64,000 nucleotides of DNA from Roseovarius sp. THAF27 (GCF_009363655.1 NZ_CP045393.1:1488001-1552000); one strand, 5' to 3'; numbered from the stretch's first letter, positions 43,340 to 52,479 are shown. Notes: generated by a model not told the origin, from the sequence alone. Translations and numbers: made by a program.

Positions 43340-43573
43340 ATGTCTGACCAAGAACAATGGCAGCAAAGGCGCGGCTACGGCATGCCTGTCCATGACGCGG
43401 GCAGTGCGGGCCTCTTCTGGGTCCTCGTCGTCGTCGTCGCCTTGGGGGCGCTGGTCTTTGCCGGATCGCTGGGCAACGGCACCGCGCCGGACCTGTCCGA
43501 TGTACCGGAAGGTTTCATCGTGCCCGACACGTCCGCGGACGGCGTGGCAGGCACGGCTGCTGTCGAAGAATAA
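43340..43573 (+). CDS. Small single-helix membrane protein
   Basis: A 77-residue protein with a polar start, one hydrophobic helix (GLFWVLVVVVALGALVFAGS) and an acidic periplasm-like tail (APDLSDVPEGFIVPDTSADG). GAGGAGTTCGAGAG provides a ribosome binding site. No family is recognised. Like its neighbour it sits inside the sarcosine oxidase cluster, so a role at the membrane with that pathway is possible but unproven. Confidence 0.6.
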   Translation: MSDQEQWQQRRGYGMPVHDAGSAGLFWVLVVVVALGALVFAGSLGNGTAPDLSDVPEGFIVPDTSADGVAGTAAVEE

Positions 43574-43729
43574 CACGCTCCGCTTCGGCGGAGGTGATCG
43601 CAACGTTATGGGCGGGTGCCACTCGGCGCCCGCCCTTGTCGTGCGACGTGCACGCGGACTCAAAGTTGTGCCGAAGGCACGCGGAATCGACGTCCTGCCC
43701 GGTGCAGGCAACATGGAAAGGTGGATGGC

Positions 43730-44059
43730 ATGCTGATCCTGGAATGTCCCTATTGCGGGGTGAAGGGCGAGGAAACCGAGTTCGCGGGGGGCGGCGAGGC
43801 GCATCTGAAGCGTTTCGGGCCGGACTCCAGCGATGACGATTTCCACGCCTACCTGTTCAAGCGCGAGAACCCCAAGGGTGTGCACCTGGAACGCTGGCGG
43901 CACACCAACGGTTGCGGCAAGTGGTTTCACGCCGCGCGCAACACGGTGACGCTGGAGGTGTACGGGACCTATTCGGCGCAGACCACCGAGCCGCCGAAGG
44001 ACATCAAGGACAAGATCTCGGCGAAGGTGCCGGGCTGGAGCTGGAGAGAGTTTTCATGA
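43730..44059 (+). CDS. soxD: Sarcosine oxidase subunit delta
   Basis: Small zinc-binding subunit of sarcosine oxidase, 109 residues from the ATG at 43730. MLILECPYCGVKGEETEF holds the CPYCG pair, and further ligands come from the HTNGCGKWFHAARNT block. Normal length. The stop overlaps the soxA ATG (ATGA). Confidence 0.94.
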   Translation: MLILECPYCGVKGEETEFAGGGEAHLKRFGPDSSDDDFHAYLFKRENPKGVHLERWRHTNGCGKWFHAARNTVTLEVYGTYSAQTTEPPKDIKDKISAKVPGWSWREFS

Positions 44060-47000
44060 GCACGCGTCTGGCGAATGGCGGGCGTCTTGTTAACAAGGCG
44101 CACGCGATGGAATTCACCTTCAACGGCAAGCGGTTGAAGGGGTACGAGGGCGACACGCTGGCGTCGGCGCTGCTGGCCAATGACCAGATGCTGGTGGGGC
44201 GGTCGTTCAAGTATCACCGGCCGCGCGGGATCGTGGCGTCGGGCGGGGAAGAGCCCAACGGCCTGGTCAACATGGGCCGGGGCGAGACGTTCGAGCCGAA
44301 CCAGCGGGTCACGACGACCGAGCTGTTCGACGGGCTGGAGGCGACGAGCCAGAACCACTGGCCGAGCCTTGAGTTCGACGTGGGCGCGGTGAACGCCAAG
44401 CTGTCGCGGTTCCTGCCGGCAGGCTTTTACTACAAGATGTTCATCCATCCGCGCCCTTTGTGGAAACACGTCTACGAGCCGTTCATCCGCCAGTCGGCGG
44501 GCTTGGGCAAGGCGCCCAAGGACAAGGACGGCGACAAGTACGAGCATCTTTACGCCTTCTACGACGTGGTGGTGATCGGCGGCGGTGTCGCGGGGCTGAT
44601 GGCGGCCCGCGCGGCGGGCGCTGCAGGTGCCAAGGTGCTGTTGATGGAACAGACCGCCGCGTGGGGCGGACGTACGCCGGTGGATGGTCCGATTTACAGT
44701 GCGACTGTCAACGATGCGCCTGTGGACAAGTTCGTGGATGAATTGGTCGCCGAACTGGGCGATATGCCCAATGTCGAGATGCGGCTGCGCATGATGGGCG
44801 CGGGCGTTTACGACCACGGCTATCTGCTGGGATACGAGCGGGTGAACGACCACACCCCCAAAGCCAAGGGCCCGCGGCACCGTTTGTGGCGGATTCGTGC
44901 AGGCCAGATCGTGACCGCGACAGGCGCGATCGAGCGGCCCCTGAGCTTTGCCGGGAACGATGTGCCGGGCGTGATGCTGGCCTCGGCGGTGCGCGATTAC
45001 GTCGTAAATTATGGGGTTTCCGTCGGGGACCGTACGGTCGTGGTGACCAACAACGACGACGCCTACCTGACCGCGCTGGCGCTGAAGGCGGCGGGGCTCG
45101 ACGTGCCTGCAATCATTGACGCGCGGGCGGCGGGCGCGGGTGTGCTGGCCGAGAAAGCCAAGGCGGCGGGCATCCGCGTGGAGACCGGCAAGGGCATCGC
45201 AAAGGTCAAGGGCGGCAAGCGTGTGACGGGTGTGGGTATCTGTGCACAAGCCGGCGAAGGCTCGGCCCTGGAAGAGATCGCCTGCGACGCGGTGGCGATG
45301 TCCGGCGGCTGGTCGCCGGTGGTGCATTTGTGGTCGCATTGCGGCGGCAAGTTGCTGTGGGACGAGACGCAGGCGATGTTCCGGCCCGACCCGGACAAGG
45401 CGCCTACGGGGGCGGCGGGCGAGGCCTATGTGTCGACCGCCGGGACCGCCAGCGGCGAACTGGATCTGGGCGCAGTTCTGGCCGATGCCGAGGAGGCGGG
45501 GCGTGCGGCGGCAAAGGCCGTGGGCAAGACGCCGAAGAAGGCCGAGAAACCGAAGGCGGAGGGCGTGCAGTGCAACGTCATTCAGCCGATCTGGATGATG
45601 CCGCAGGGCGCCAACGTGAAGCTGCGGATGAAGTCGTGGCTGGATTACCAGAACGACGTGAAGGTCAGCGACGTGCAGCTGGCGGCGCGCGAAGGTTATG
45701 AAAGCGTCGAGCACGCCAAGCGCTATACCACGCTGGGCATGGCGACGGACCAGGGCAAGCTGAGCAATATCAACGGTCTGGCGATCTTGTCGGATGCGCT
45801 GAACCAGCCGATTCCGCAGACCGGGACGACCACATTCCGCCCGCCCTATACGCCGATTTCCATGGCATCGATCGCGGGCGAGGCGCGGGGCGAGATCTTT
45901 CAGCCGCTGCGCAAGACGCCGATGCATGACTGGCACGAGGCGAACGGCGCCTACTGGGAGCCGGTGGGCCATTGGCGGCGTCCCTATACCTTCCGGCAGA
46001 ATCCGGGCGAGGAGATTTCGGCCGCCGTCAAGCGCGAGATCAACCAGACGCGGGGGAGCCTTGGCCTTCTGGATGCGTCGACGCTGGGCAAGCTGATCGT
46101 GAAGGGTCCGGATGCGGGGAGGTTCCTCGACATGCTCTATACCAACATGATGAGCACGCTGAAGCCGGGGCGGTGCCGCTATGGGCTGATGTGCAACGAG
46201 AACGGCTTCCTGATGGATGACGGCGTGGTGGCACGGCTGGATGAGGACACGTTCCTGTGCCACACCACCACGGGCGGCGCGGACAGCATCCATGCGCATA
46301 TGGAAGAGTGGTTGCAGACCGAGTGGTGGGACTGGAAAGTCTATGTCGCCAACGTGACCGAGCAGTATGCGCAGATCGGCGTGGTCGGGCCGAAAGCCCG
46401 CAAGACGCTGGAGAAGCTGACCGATGCGGACCTGAGCGCCGAGGCGCTGCCGTTCATGGCGTGGCAGGACATCGACTTTGGCGACGTCAAGGCGCGGGTG
46501 TTCCGGATCTCGTTCTCGGGCGAGCTGAGCTACGAGATCGCGGTGCCGGCGAGCCAGGGCCGGGCGTTCTGGGATCAACTGCTGGAGGCCGGCAAGGAGT
46601 TCGGCGTGATGCCTTATGGCACCGAAGGGCTGCACGTGATGCGGGCCGAGAAGGGCTTCATCATGATCGGGGACGAGACGGATGGCACGGTCATTCCGCA
46701 GGACCTGGGGATGCAGTGGGCCATCTCGAAGAAGAAGGACGACTATAACGGCAAGCGGGCGCAGCAGCGCAGCCATATGGCCGATCCCGAGCGGTGGCAG
46801 CTGGTGGGCTTGCAGACGGTCGACGGATCGGTCCTGTCCGACGGGGCCTATTGCGTGGCCGAGGGCGACAATGCCAACGGGCAGCGCAACGTGCAGGGGC
46901 GGGTGACCTCGACCTATTATTCGCCGACGCTGGATCGCGGGATCGCCATGGGCCTGGTCAGGCATGGCGCGGACCGGATGGACGAGGTGATCGAGTTCGC

Positions 47001-47082
47001 CAAGGTGGACGGCACCACGGTGCCCACCCGGATCGTCAGCGCGGTCTTTTACGACCCTGAAGGGGAGAAGCAGAATGTCTAA
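44056..47082 (+). CDS. soxA: Sarcosine oxidase subunit alpha
   Basis: Large subunit of 1008 residues. Residues 1-100 form a ferredoxin-like domain (FTFNGKRLKGYEGDTLASAL). A dinucleotide-binding domain starts near 170 (VVVIGGGVAGLMAARAAGA). The C-terminal 400 residues are an aminomethyltransferase-like domain that transfers the one-carbon unit to tetrahydrofolate (GLLDASTLGKLIVKGPDAG, DDGVVARLDEDTFL). Length and order are normal. It overlaps both soxD and soxG. Confidence 0.95.
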   Translation: MSTRLANGGRLVNKAHAMEFTFNGKRLKGYEGDTLASALLANDQMLVGRSFKYHRPRGIVASGGEEPNGLVNMGRGETFEPNQRVTTTELFDGLEATSQNHWPSLEFDVGAVNAKLSRFLPAGFYYKMFIHPRPLWKHVYEPFIRQSAGLGKAPKDKDGDKYEHLYAFYDVVVIGGGVAGLMAARAAGAAGAKVLLMEQTAAWGGRTPVDGPIYSATVNDAPVDKFVDELVAELGDMPNVEMRLRMMGAGVYDHGYLLGYERVNDHTPKAKGPRHRLWRIRAGQIVTATGAIERPLSFAGNDVPGVMLASAVRDYVVNYGVSVGDRTVVVTNNDDAYLTALALKAAGLDVPAIIDARAAGAGVLAEKAKAAGIRVETGKGIAKVKGGKRVTGVGICAQAGEGSALEEIACDAVAMSGGWSPVVHLWSHCGGKLLWDETQAMFRPDPDKAPTGAAGEAYVSTAGTASGELDLGAVLADAEEAGRAAAKAVGKTPKKAEKPKAEGVQCNVIQPIWMMPQGANVKLRMKSWLDYQNDVKVSDVQLAAREGYESVEHAKRYTTLGMATDQGKLSNINGLAILSDALNQPIPQTGTTTFRPPYTPISMASIAGEARGEIFQPLRKTPMHDWHEANGAYWEPVGHWRRPYTFRQNPGEEISAAVKREINQTRGSLGLLDASTLGKLIVKGPDAGRFLDMLYTNMMSTLKPGRCRYGLMCNENGFLMDDGVVARLDEDTFLCHTTTGGADSIHAHMEEWLQTEWWDWKVYVANVTEQYAQIGVVGPKARKTLEKLTDADLSAEALPFMAWQDIDFGDVKARVFRISFSGELSYEIAVPASQGRAFWDQLLEAGKEFGVMPYGTEGLHVMRAEKGFIMIGDETDGTVIPQDLGMQWAISKKKDDYNGKRAQQRSHMADPERWQLVGLQTVDGSVLSDGAYCVAEGDNANGQRNVQGRVTSTYYSPTLDRGIAMGLVRHGADRMDEVIEFAKVDGTTVPTRIVSAVFYDPEGEKQNV

Positions 47083-47644
47083 GGCTGTCAGTGCTTTGCA
47101 AGGCGCAGTTTATCAAGGCTACGTGGAGGTCCGGGAGATGGGCCTTCAGGGCATGATCACCCTGCGCGGGGATCTGTCCTCGGCCAAGATGAAGAAAGCT
47201 GTGAAGGACGCGTGTGGCGTGGACCTGCCCGGTCAGCGCGGGATCGCGGTCGCGGGCGACAAGGGCGCGGCGTGGATGTCGCCGGATGAGCTGTTGCTGA
47301 TGGTTCCTTACGAGGGCGTCGGGGATGCACTCGCGGCGGTCGAGAAGGCGTTGTCAGGCGAGCATTTTCTGGCCGTGAACGTGTCGGACGCGCGGGCGGT
47401 GTTCCAGGTGCAGGGCGCGTCGGCGCGCGAGATCATCGCCAAGCTGTGCCCGGTGGACATGGCACCCGGCGCGTTCGAGCCGGGGCAGATCCGGCGGACG
47501 CGCATGGCGCAGATCGCGGCGGCGTTCTGGATGGTGGATGCCGAGACGATCCGGGTCGTGTGCTTCCGCTCGGTGGCGGAATACGCGTTCAACCTGTTGA
47601 AGGATGCGGCGGAGCCGGGCGGCGAGACCGGGCTCTTCGCGTAA
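47075..47644 (+). CDS. soxG: Sarcosine oxidase subunit gamma
   Basis: Structural subunit of 189 residues related to the aminomethyltransferase fold: GLQGMITLRGDLSSAKMKKA, AWMSPDELLLMVP and TRMAQIAAAFWMVD. It completes soxBDAG. The start lies 8 bp inside soxA, indicating translational coupling. Confidence 0.92.
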   Translation: MSKAVSALQGAVYQGYVEVREMGLQGMITLRGDLSSAKMKKAVKDACGVDLPGQRGIAVAGDKGAAWMSPDELLLMVPYEGVGDALAAVEKALSGEHFLAVNVSDARAVFQVQGASAREIIAKLCPVDMAPGAFEPGQIRRTRMAQIAAAFWMVDAETIRVVCFRSVAEYAFNLLKDAAEPGGETGLFA

Positions 47645-47674
47645 GGGTTCGCGCAGCATAGGTGGTTTGGACAA

Positions 47675-47695
47675 GGGTGGGTTGAAAACCCACCC
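47675..47695 (+). terminator. sox terminator hairpin (GGGTGGG/CCCACCC palindrome family)
   Basis: GGGTGGGTT-GAA-AACCCACCC is a perfect 9-bp stem 30 bp after the soxG stop, followed by TACGA rather than a T-run. The same CCCACCCTACG tail occurs twice at 54831-54950, so this may be a dispersed palindromic repeat used as a terminator. Confidence 0.65.
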
Positions 47696-47758
47696 TACGA
47701 GGTTTCGGGTCAGATGCTTTGTTCGCGCGGAATCAAGGGCCTTCAGGCCCGCCGCGCG

Positions 47759-47885
47759 ATCGCCAGACCGCCCGGACGGGCTGGCGATTGGGTGCCGTTG
47801 GCGCTTCGATCTGAGGGCTTCCGGCAGTTGACAAGATAAAGTGCATTGAAAGGCCGTTGGATCGCCATCCCGCGGTCTGGCGATC
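47759..47885. repeat. Two related inverted repeats between soxG and sodB
   Basis: ATCGCCAG...CTGGCGAT (47759-47766 with 47781-47788) and GATCGCCA...TGGCGATC (47860-47867 with 47878-47885) are built from the same arm sequence, about 100 bp apart. No gene is visible in the 374-bp gap. They may be dispersed repeats or paired operator sites upstream of sodB. Confidence 0.5.
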
Positions 47886-48018
47886 GCGCAGCTTACTTCT
47901 CTTCTGCACCCCTGCACAGCCCGCCCGCAGCGCAGGAACAAAACATCAGCCTTGACGTTGATCCCTTAACGCTACCATGTAGTCGCGAAATATCACCTCA
48001 AAGAAAAGGGGGCCCGAA

Positions 48019-48618
48019 ATGGCTTTTGAACTTCCCGACCTTCCTTACGCACATGACGCGCTTGCCGGCAAAGGCATGTCGAAGGAGACGCTGGAATACC
48101 ACCACGACATTCACCACAACGCCTATGTCAACAACGGCAACAAGGCGATCGAGGGGACCGAGTGGGACGGCAAGTCCATGGAGGAGATCATCAAGGGCAC
48201 CTATGATCCCAACGCCGTGGCGCAATCGGGCATCTTCAACAACATCAGCCAGCTGTGGAACCATAACCAGTTCTGGGAAATGATGACGCCCGAGGACAGC
48301 AAGATGCCGGGTGAGCTGGAAAAGGCGATCAACGACAGCTTTGGCTCGGTCGACAAGTTCAAGGACGAGTTCAAGGCTGCTGGCGGCGGTCAGTTCGGCT
48401 CGGGCTGGGCGTGGCTGGTCAAGGACACCGATGGCAGCCTGAAGGTCACCAAGACCGAGAACGGCGTGAATCCGGTGTGCTTCAACCAGACGGCGCTGTT
48501 GGGGTGTGACGTGTGGGAGCATTCCTACTACATCGACTTCCGCAACAAGCGGCCCGATTATCTGGCGAATTTCCTCGATAACCTCGTGAACTGGGAAAAC
48601 GTCGCAAGCCGCATGTAA
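48019..48618 (+). CDS. sodB: Superoxide dismutase [Fe] SodB
   Basis: Cytoplasmic Fe/Mn-type superoxide dismutase, 199 residues. Metal ligands fit YHHDIHHNAYV (His), LWNHNQFW (His) and DVWEHSYYIDF (Asp, His). The AGGGQFGSGWAWLV Gln position is typical of the iron form. An AAAGGGGG ribosome binding site precedes the ATG and a strong terminator follows. Confidence 0.95.
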   Translation: MAFELPDLPYAHDALAGKGMSKETLEYHHDIHHNAYVNNGNKAIEGTEWDGKSMEEIIKGTYDPNAVAQSGIFNNISQLWNHNQFWEMMTPEDSKMPGELEKAINDSFGSVDKFKDEFKAAGGGQFGSGWAWLVKDTDGSLKVTKTENGVNPVCFNQTALLGCDVWEHSYYIDFRNKRPDYLANFLDNLVNWENVASRM

Positions 48619-48651
48619 GTGCCGGCGACAGTCCAGAAAATCTGATTTCAA

Positions 48652-48677
48652 CCCCCGGCCGGATGGCCGGGGGTTTT
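48652..48677 (+). terminator. Rho-independent terminator of sodB
   Basis: CCCCCGGCC-GGAT-GGCCGGGGG followed by TTTTCTT: a 9-bp GC stem with a four-base loop and T-run, 34 bp after the sodB stop. Confidence 0.92.
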
Positions 48678-48696
48678 CTTGTCGGAGCCTTCCCGC

Positions 48697-49593
48697 ATGA
48701 CCGAAACCGCCAAGGGCGTTGCCGCCATAGTTCTGGCCTGTACCATCTGGGGGCTGTCGGGCCTGTTCTACAAGCTGCTGGCCGGGTTGCCCGTGCTGGA
48801 CGTGCTGGCGCATCGCACGATCTGGGGCGCGGTGTTCTTTCTGCTCATCCTGGGCGTGCAGGGCCGGGTGGCGGTGCCGTTCCGGGCCTTGGGTGCGGGG
48901 CGCACGTTGCGGATCCTGGCGGCGGCGTCGCTGCTGATCGGGTTCAACTGGATGCTGTTCGTCTGGGCCATCAAGTCGGACCAGGCGCTGGAGGCGTCGC
49001 TGGGCTATTACATCTTCCCGCTGGTCGTGGTGCTGTTCGGGTTGATGTTCTTTGGCGAACGGCTGGGCCGGGGCGAGACGCTGGCGGTGCTCTTGGCGGC
49101 GCTGGCGGTGATCGTGCTGACCGCGGGCCTGGGGGTGGCGCCGTGGATCGCGTTGGGCATCGCGCTGAGTTTCGGCGCTTATGGTGCGGTGAAAAAGCGA
49201 CTGGACATGGGGCCGGTCGTGTCGGTGACGGCGGAGTCGCTGTTGCTGGTCGGGCCGGCGCTGGGCTGGCTGGCGTGGCAGGCGGCGCAGGGCGGGGCGG
49301 TGCTGGGCGGGTCATGGCCGCTGGCGCTGACCCTGATGCTGGCGGGGCCGATGACGGCGACGCCGCTGATCCTGTTCAGCTATGGCGCGCGGCGGATCGA
49401 CCTGGCGAGTGTCGGCGTGCTGTCCTACCTCAACCCCAGCCTGCAATTCGCCGTAGCGGTCGTGATCTTTGCCGAGCCCTTCACGGGCTGGCACATGGTC
49501 GCCTTTGCCATGATCTGGGGCGCGCTGGCGCTTTACAGCGTGGCGCGCTGGCGTTACCGGGCCGTGGCGCCAAGGCCCTCCATCAGGTCCTGA
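48697..49593 (+). CDS. rarD: EamA/RarD family transporter
   Basis: Ten-helix drug/metabolite-transporter-superfamily protein of 298 residues. Features of RarD are KGVAAIVLACTIWGLSGLFY, HRTIWGAVFFLL, FNWMLFVWAIKSDQALEASL and GYYIFPLVVVLFGLMFFGER. The substrate is unknown. The ATG at 48697 follows GGAG; an upstream TTG is unlikely. Its last 40 bp overlap the convergent LOG-family gene. Confidence 0.87.
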   Translation: MTETAKGVAAIVLACTIWGLSGLFYKLLAGLPVLDVLAHRTIWGAVFFLLILGVQGRVAVPFRALGAGRTLRILAAASLLIGFNWMLFVWAIKSDQALEASLGYYIFPLVVVLFGLMFFGERLGRGETLAVLLAALAVIVLTAGLGVAPWIALGIALSFGAYGAVKKRLDMGPVVSVTAESLLLVGPALGWLAWQAAQGGAVLGGSWPLALTLMLAGPMTATPLILFSYGARRIDLASVGVLSYLNPSLQFAVAVVIFAEPFTGWHMVAFAMIWGALALYSVARWRYRAVAPRPSIRS

Positions 49594-50105
49594 ACCGTGT
49601 CGACGACCTGGGTGTAGTCGCGCAGGGAGGCGTCGGCGAATCCTTCATCGATGACATGGTCGATCAACTGGATGAGCCTCGTCCAGTAACCTTCGGTATC
49701 AAGAAGGAAAACCGGCTTTTCGTGCAGGCCGATCTGGCGCCAGGTCAGGACCTCGAAATACTCGTCGAGGGACCCCGCGCCGCCCGGCAGGACCACAACC
49801 GCGTCGCAGTTCATGAACATGACCTTCTTGCGCTCGTGCATGGTCTCGGTGACGATGTAGCGGGTGAGGTCGGTCTTGCCGACTTCCCATTTCACGAGGT
49901 GATCGGGAATGACGCCGAAGGTTTCGCCGCCTGCGGCCTGGGCCGCGCGCGCCACGGCGCCCATCAGGCCCACGTCGCCCGCGCCGTAGACCAGCCGCAT
50001 GTCGTGCGCGGCGAGGGCCGTGCCAAGCGCCGTCGCCGCGGCCTCGTAGGCCGGGTTGCGCCCTTTGCGTGAGCCACAAAAGACACAGACGGAACGCTTG
50101 GGCAT
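49554..50105 (-). CDS. LOG family protein (TIGR00730)
   Basis: A 183-residue Rossmann-fold protein related to cytokinin riboside 5'-monophosphate phosphoribohydrolase (LOG), which cleaves nucleotide monophosphates. It has VCVFCGSRKGRNPAYEAAA, YGAGDVGLMGAVARAA and the hallmark PGGAGSLDEYFEVLTW. In bacteria its role may be in nucleotide salvage. The ATG at 50105 was chosen over an upstream TTG. It overlaps rarD tail to tail. Confidence 0.9.
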   Translation of the reverse strand: MPKRSVCVFCGSRKGRNPAYEAAATALGTALAAHDMRLVYGAGDVGLMGAVARAAQAAGGETFGVIPDHLVKWEVGKTDLTRYIVTETMHERKKVMFMNCDAVVVLPGGAGSLDEYFEVLTWRQIGLHEKPVFLLDTEGYWTRLIQLIDHVIDEGFADASLRDYTQVVDTVQDLMEGLGATAR

Positions 50106-50135
50106 GAAAATCACCAATGGCTGACGGGGCTTCTT

Positions 50136-50164
50136 TTGACCGTTCTAGCCGGTGTTGCTAAACT
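50136..50164 (+). promoter_or_regulatory. Sigma-70-like promoter of the LysM gene
   Basis: TTGACC (50136-50141) and TAAACT (50159-50164) are separated by 17 bp, about 44 bp before the LysM gene ATG. No operator is recognised. Confidence 0.6.
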
Positions 50165-50207
50165 CCTGCAACCGCAGAGCTGTCCTGCGGCCCGGGGGAC
50201 GAAAACC

Positions 50208-52073
50208 ATGAGCAAACTGTCTGGCCTGATCGGAGGATACGGCACCGCGATCGCGGCGGCGGTCGGGACACTGGTTGTGGTGATCGGCCTTTTCGCCGGG
50301 GGGGTATTCGACCGGGAGGTGGACGCGCCGACGCCGGAGACGGGCGCCTCCCGAGAGAGCGCCGCCGCGCCCGAGGCCGGGGCGGGCCAGACCGGGGCGG
50401 AGGAGATTGAGGCGGTGGAGACCGGGGCGGATCAGGCCCCCGACGCCGGAAGCGAGGCGGCGACCGACACGGCCCAAACCGACGCGGCGGAGACACCGGA
50501 TGCCGAGACCGACGACACTGCGCCCGGGACGCCGGCGCCGCCCAGGGTCAGCACCTTTCGGCTGGATCCCGATGGCCGGATGCTGGTGGCCGGGCGGGCC
50601 GAGCCGGGCTGGGAAACCGCGATCCGTCTGGACCGGAACGTGCTGCGCAGTTTCGTGCCCGAGGGCGATGGCCAGTTCGTGGAGTTCGTGACCGTAGATC
50701 CGAGCGCCGAACCGCGGGTTCTGTCGCTGAGCATGACCTCGCCCGAGACCGGCGAAGACATTGAAAGCCAAGGGGAAATCATCATCGCGCCACTGCGCGC
50801 GCCGGCCCCGCCGGACGTGGCCCAGGGGGACGTGGCAGAGACCGCGCCGGGGGATACGGTTGCGGCGCTGGAGACCGCCGGGATGAGCGAAGCGGAGAGC
50901 GTGACGCCTGACGCCGCGGTGCGGCAAGCGGGCGCTGGCGATCGGTCCGTGACGCAGGCGGCGGAGGCGGTCGAGGCGATTGCGCCCCAGGAAACGGCCG
51001 CGGAAATGACCAAGGAGCGCGCGGCGGAGGAGGCTGCGGGCGGGGTCGAGACGGCCGCGTTGTCGGATCCGGCGGAACCGGCGCAGGAGGATCAGCAGGG
51101 CGTGCCGGAGAGCGGCACCGAAGGCTCTGACGTGGCGCGGACGGCCGCGCCCGAGCAGGTCGAAGGCGGCGGGTCTGACGGAGGCACCGAGAGTGTCGGG
51201 GCCGCTGGCGAGGGCGCTGCGGCGGATGAGGCTAGCACGCAGCAGGCCACCGCGCGGGATGCAGGGGACGACGCCGGGCCGTCCGCCGCGGGGACCGGAC
51301 GCGATGAGGGAGCGTCCGCCCAGGCCGACACAGAACAGGCCGCCACGGGGGGGGGAGCTGGCGACGCGGAGACCGCCCGGGCGACAGGCGGGGCCGCTAC
51401 GGGGCAGGGGACGGACGCCGCGAGCGGCGGCCAGAGTGCCGACAGCGCGACCGACAGCGCGGTCGACCGTGTGGGCGGCGGGACGGGCGATGACGCGACC
51501 GATCAGCCCGATCCTGCGCCGGGGGCCGCGGTGCTGATGTCGGACGCGGATGGCGTGCGGGTGATCCAGCCCGCGCCGGGCGATGTTAGCCCCGAGGTGA
51601 TGGCGGTGGTGGCGCTGGATGCGATCAGCTATTCCGACACCGGCGCGGTGGAACTGTCGGGGCGGGGCGCCAGCGACGGGTTCGTGCGGGTCTACCTGGA
51701 CAACACGCCGGTCACGACCTCGCGCATTGCCGCCGATGGCAGCTGGCAATCGGACCTGCCGGAGGTGGATACCGGCGTCTATACCCTGCGGATCGACGAG
51801 GTGGATGCCGATGGCAATGTCACCAGCCGGGTCGAGACCCCTTTCAAGCGCGAGGACGAGGCGCTGTTGGCGGACGCCACGCAGGCGGGCAAGCTGGTGC
51901 AGGCGGTGACGGTGCAGCCGGGATACACGCTGTGGGGGATTTCACGGCGCAATTACGGCGAGGGGATCGAATATGTGCGGATCTTTGAGGCCAATCGCGA
52001 CCGGATCCGCGACCCGGACCTGATCTATCCGGGCCAGGTCTTTACCATTCCCGACCAGGTGGCGGTGGAATAG
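50208..52073 (+). CDS. Membrane-anchored LysM protein with a long low-complexity linker
   Basis: A 621-residue protein. An N-terminal signal-anchor helix (GTAIAAAVGTLVVVIGLFAG) is followed by more than 350 residues rich in Ala, Glu, Gly, Thr and Asp, split by a short globular stretch around residues 110-200 (LDPDGRMLVAGRAEPGWETA). An Ig-like module (VELSGRGASDGFVRVYLDN) comes near residue 485, and a LysM domain ends it (VQPGYTLWGISRRNYG...IYPGQVFTIP). It probably binds peptidoglycan across the periplasm. Confidence 0.8.
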   Translation: MSKLSGLIGGYGTAIAAAVGTLVVVIGLFAGGVFDREVDAPTPETGASRESAAAPEAGAGQTGAEEIEAVETGADQAPDAGSEAATDTAQTDAAETPDAETDDTAPGTPAPPRVSTFRLDPDGRMLVAGRAEPGWETAIRLDRNVLRSFVPEGDGQFVEFVTVDPSAEPRVLSLSMTSPETGEDIESQGEIIIAPLRAPAPPDVAQGDVAETAPGDTVAALETAGMSEAESVTPDAAVRQAGAGDRSVTQAAEAVEAIAPQETAAEMTKERAAEEAAGGVETAALSDPAEPAQEDQQGVPESGTEGSDVARTAAPEQVEGGGSDGGTESVGAAGEGAAADEASTQQATARDAGDDAGPSAAGTGRDEGASAQADTEQAATGGGAGDAETARATGGAATGQGTDAASGGQSADSATDSAVDRVGGGTGDDATDQPDPAPGAAVLMSDADGVRVIQPAPGDVSPEVMAVVALDAISYSDTGAVELSGRGASDGFVRVYLDNTPVTTSRIAADGSWQSDLPEVDTGVYTLRIDEVDADGNVTSRVETPFKREDEALLADATQAGKLVQAVTVQPGYTLWGISRRNYGEGIEYVRIFEANRDRIRDPDLIYPGQVFTIPDQVAVE

Positions 52074-52085
52074 GCCCGCAAAAGG

Positions 52086-52114
52086 AAAACCCCGACGCGG
52101 GGTGCGCGCCGGGG
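52086..52114 (-). terminator. Terminator of the entericidin-like gene
   Basis: On the minus strand a stem CCCCGGCGCG/CGCGTCGGGG (one G-T wobble) is followed by TTTTCC. It lies between two converging genes and probably serves both, with the T-run favouring the minus strand. Confidence 0.75.
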
Positions 52115-52186
52115 CCTTGCAACTTTCCTTGGCAAGCGTCGTGACGAAGTTTGGATCGGGGGCCACGACGCCGCTTACAAGAGGGC

Positions 52187-52312
52187 TCAATCGTTTTCTT
52201 CAGCCTCTTCCTCGATGTTGTCACCGAGATTCGACAGGTCGCGCCCGAACCCTTCGGTCGTCTCGCACGCGGCGAGGGCGAAGAGGGCGGTGAGTGCTGC
52301 GATGAAACGCAT
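52187..52312 (-). CDS. Entericidin-like small lipoprotein
   Basis: A 41-residue lipoprotein precursor: signal MRFIAALTALFALAAC with the lipobox LAAC, then a short acidic mature part (TTEGFGRDLSNLGDNIEEEA). This is the entericidin A/B family, some members of which act as membrane-active toxin/antidote peptides under stress. The start at 52312 was preferred over a longer frame lacking a signal sequence. Confidence 0.8.
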   Translation of the reverse strand: MRFIAALTALFALAACETTEGFGRDLSNLGDNIEEEAEEND

Positions 52313-52479
52313 GTTTTTTCTCCAATTAAACGGGCACGTTGCCTGCCGTTGGCGGTGAAACGCAGCGCGGCGGGTTTGGTTCCAACGCGATTGCAGAAAC
52401 TGCGACACAAGTGTGCGGCGGCGCGTCTGGCCTTGGGCGCGGGCTTGGCCTATGTCAGCGGAGGAACCAAGGAGACCAG

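Noticed and set aside
43969..46965. 998-codon minus-strand frame
   Set aside because: Exact shadow of soxA on the opposite strand; Arg/His/Pro-rich composition without any domain.
50145..51749. 534-codon minus-strand frame
   Set aside because: Antisense of the low-complexity linker of the LysM protein; the composition mirrors the sense repeats.
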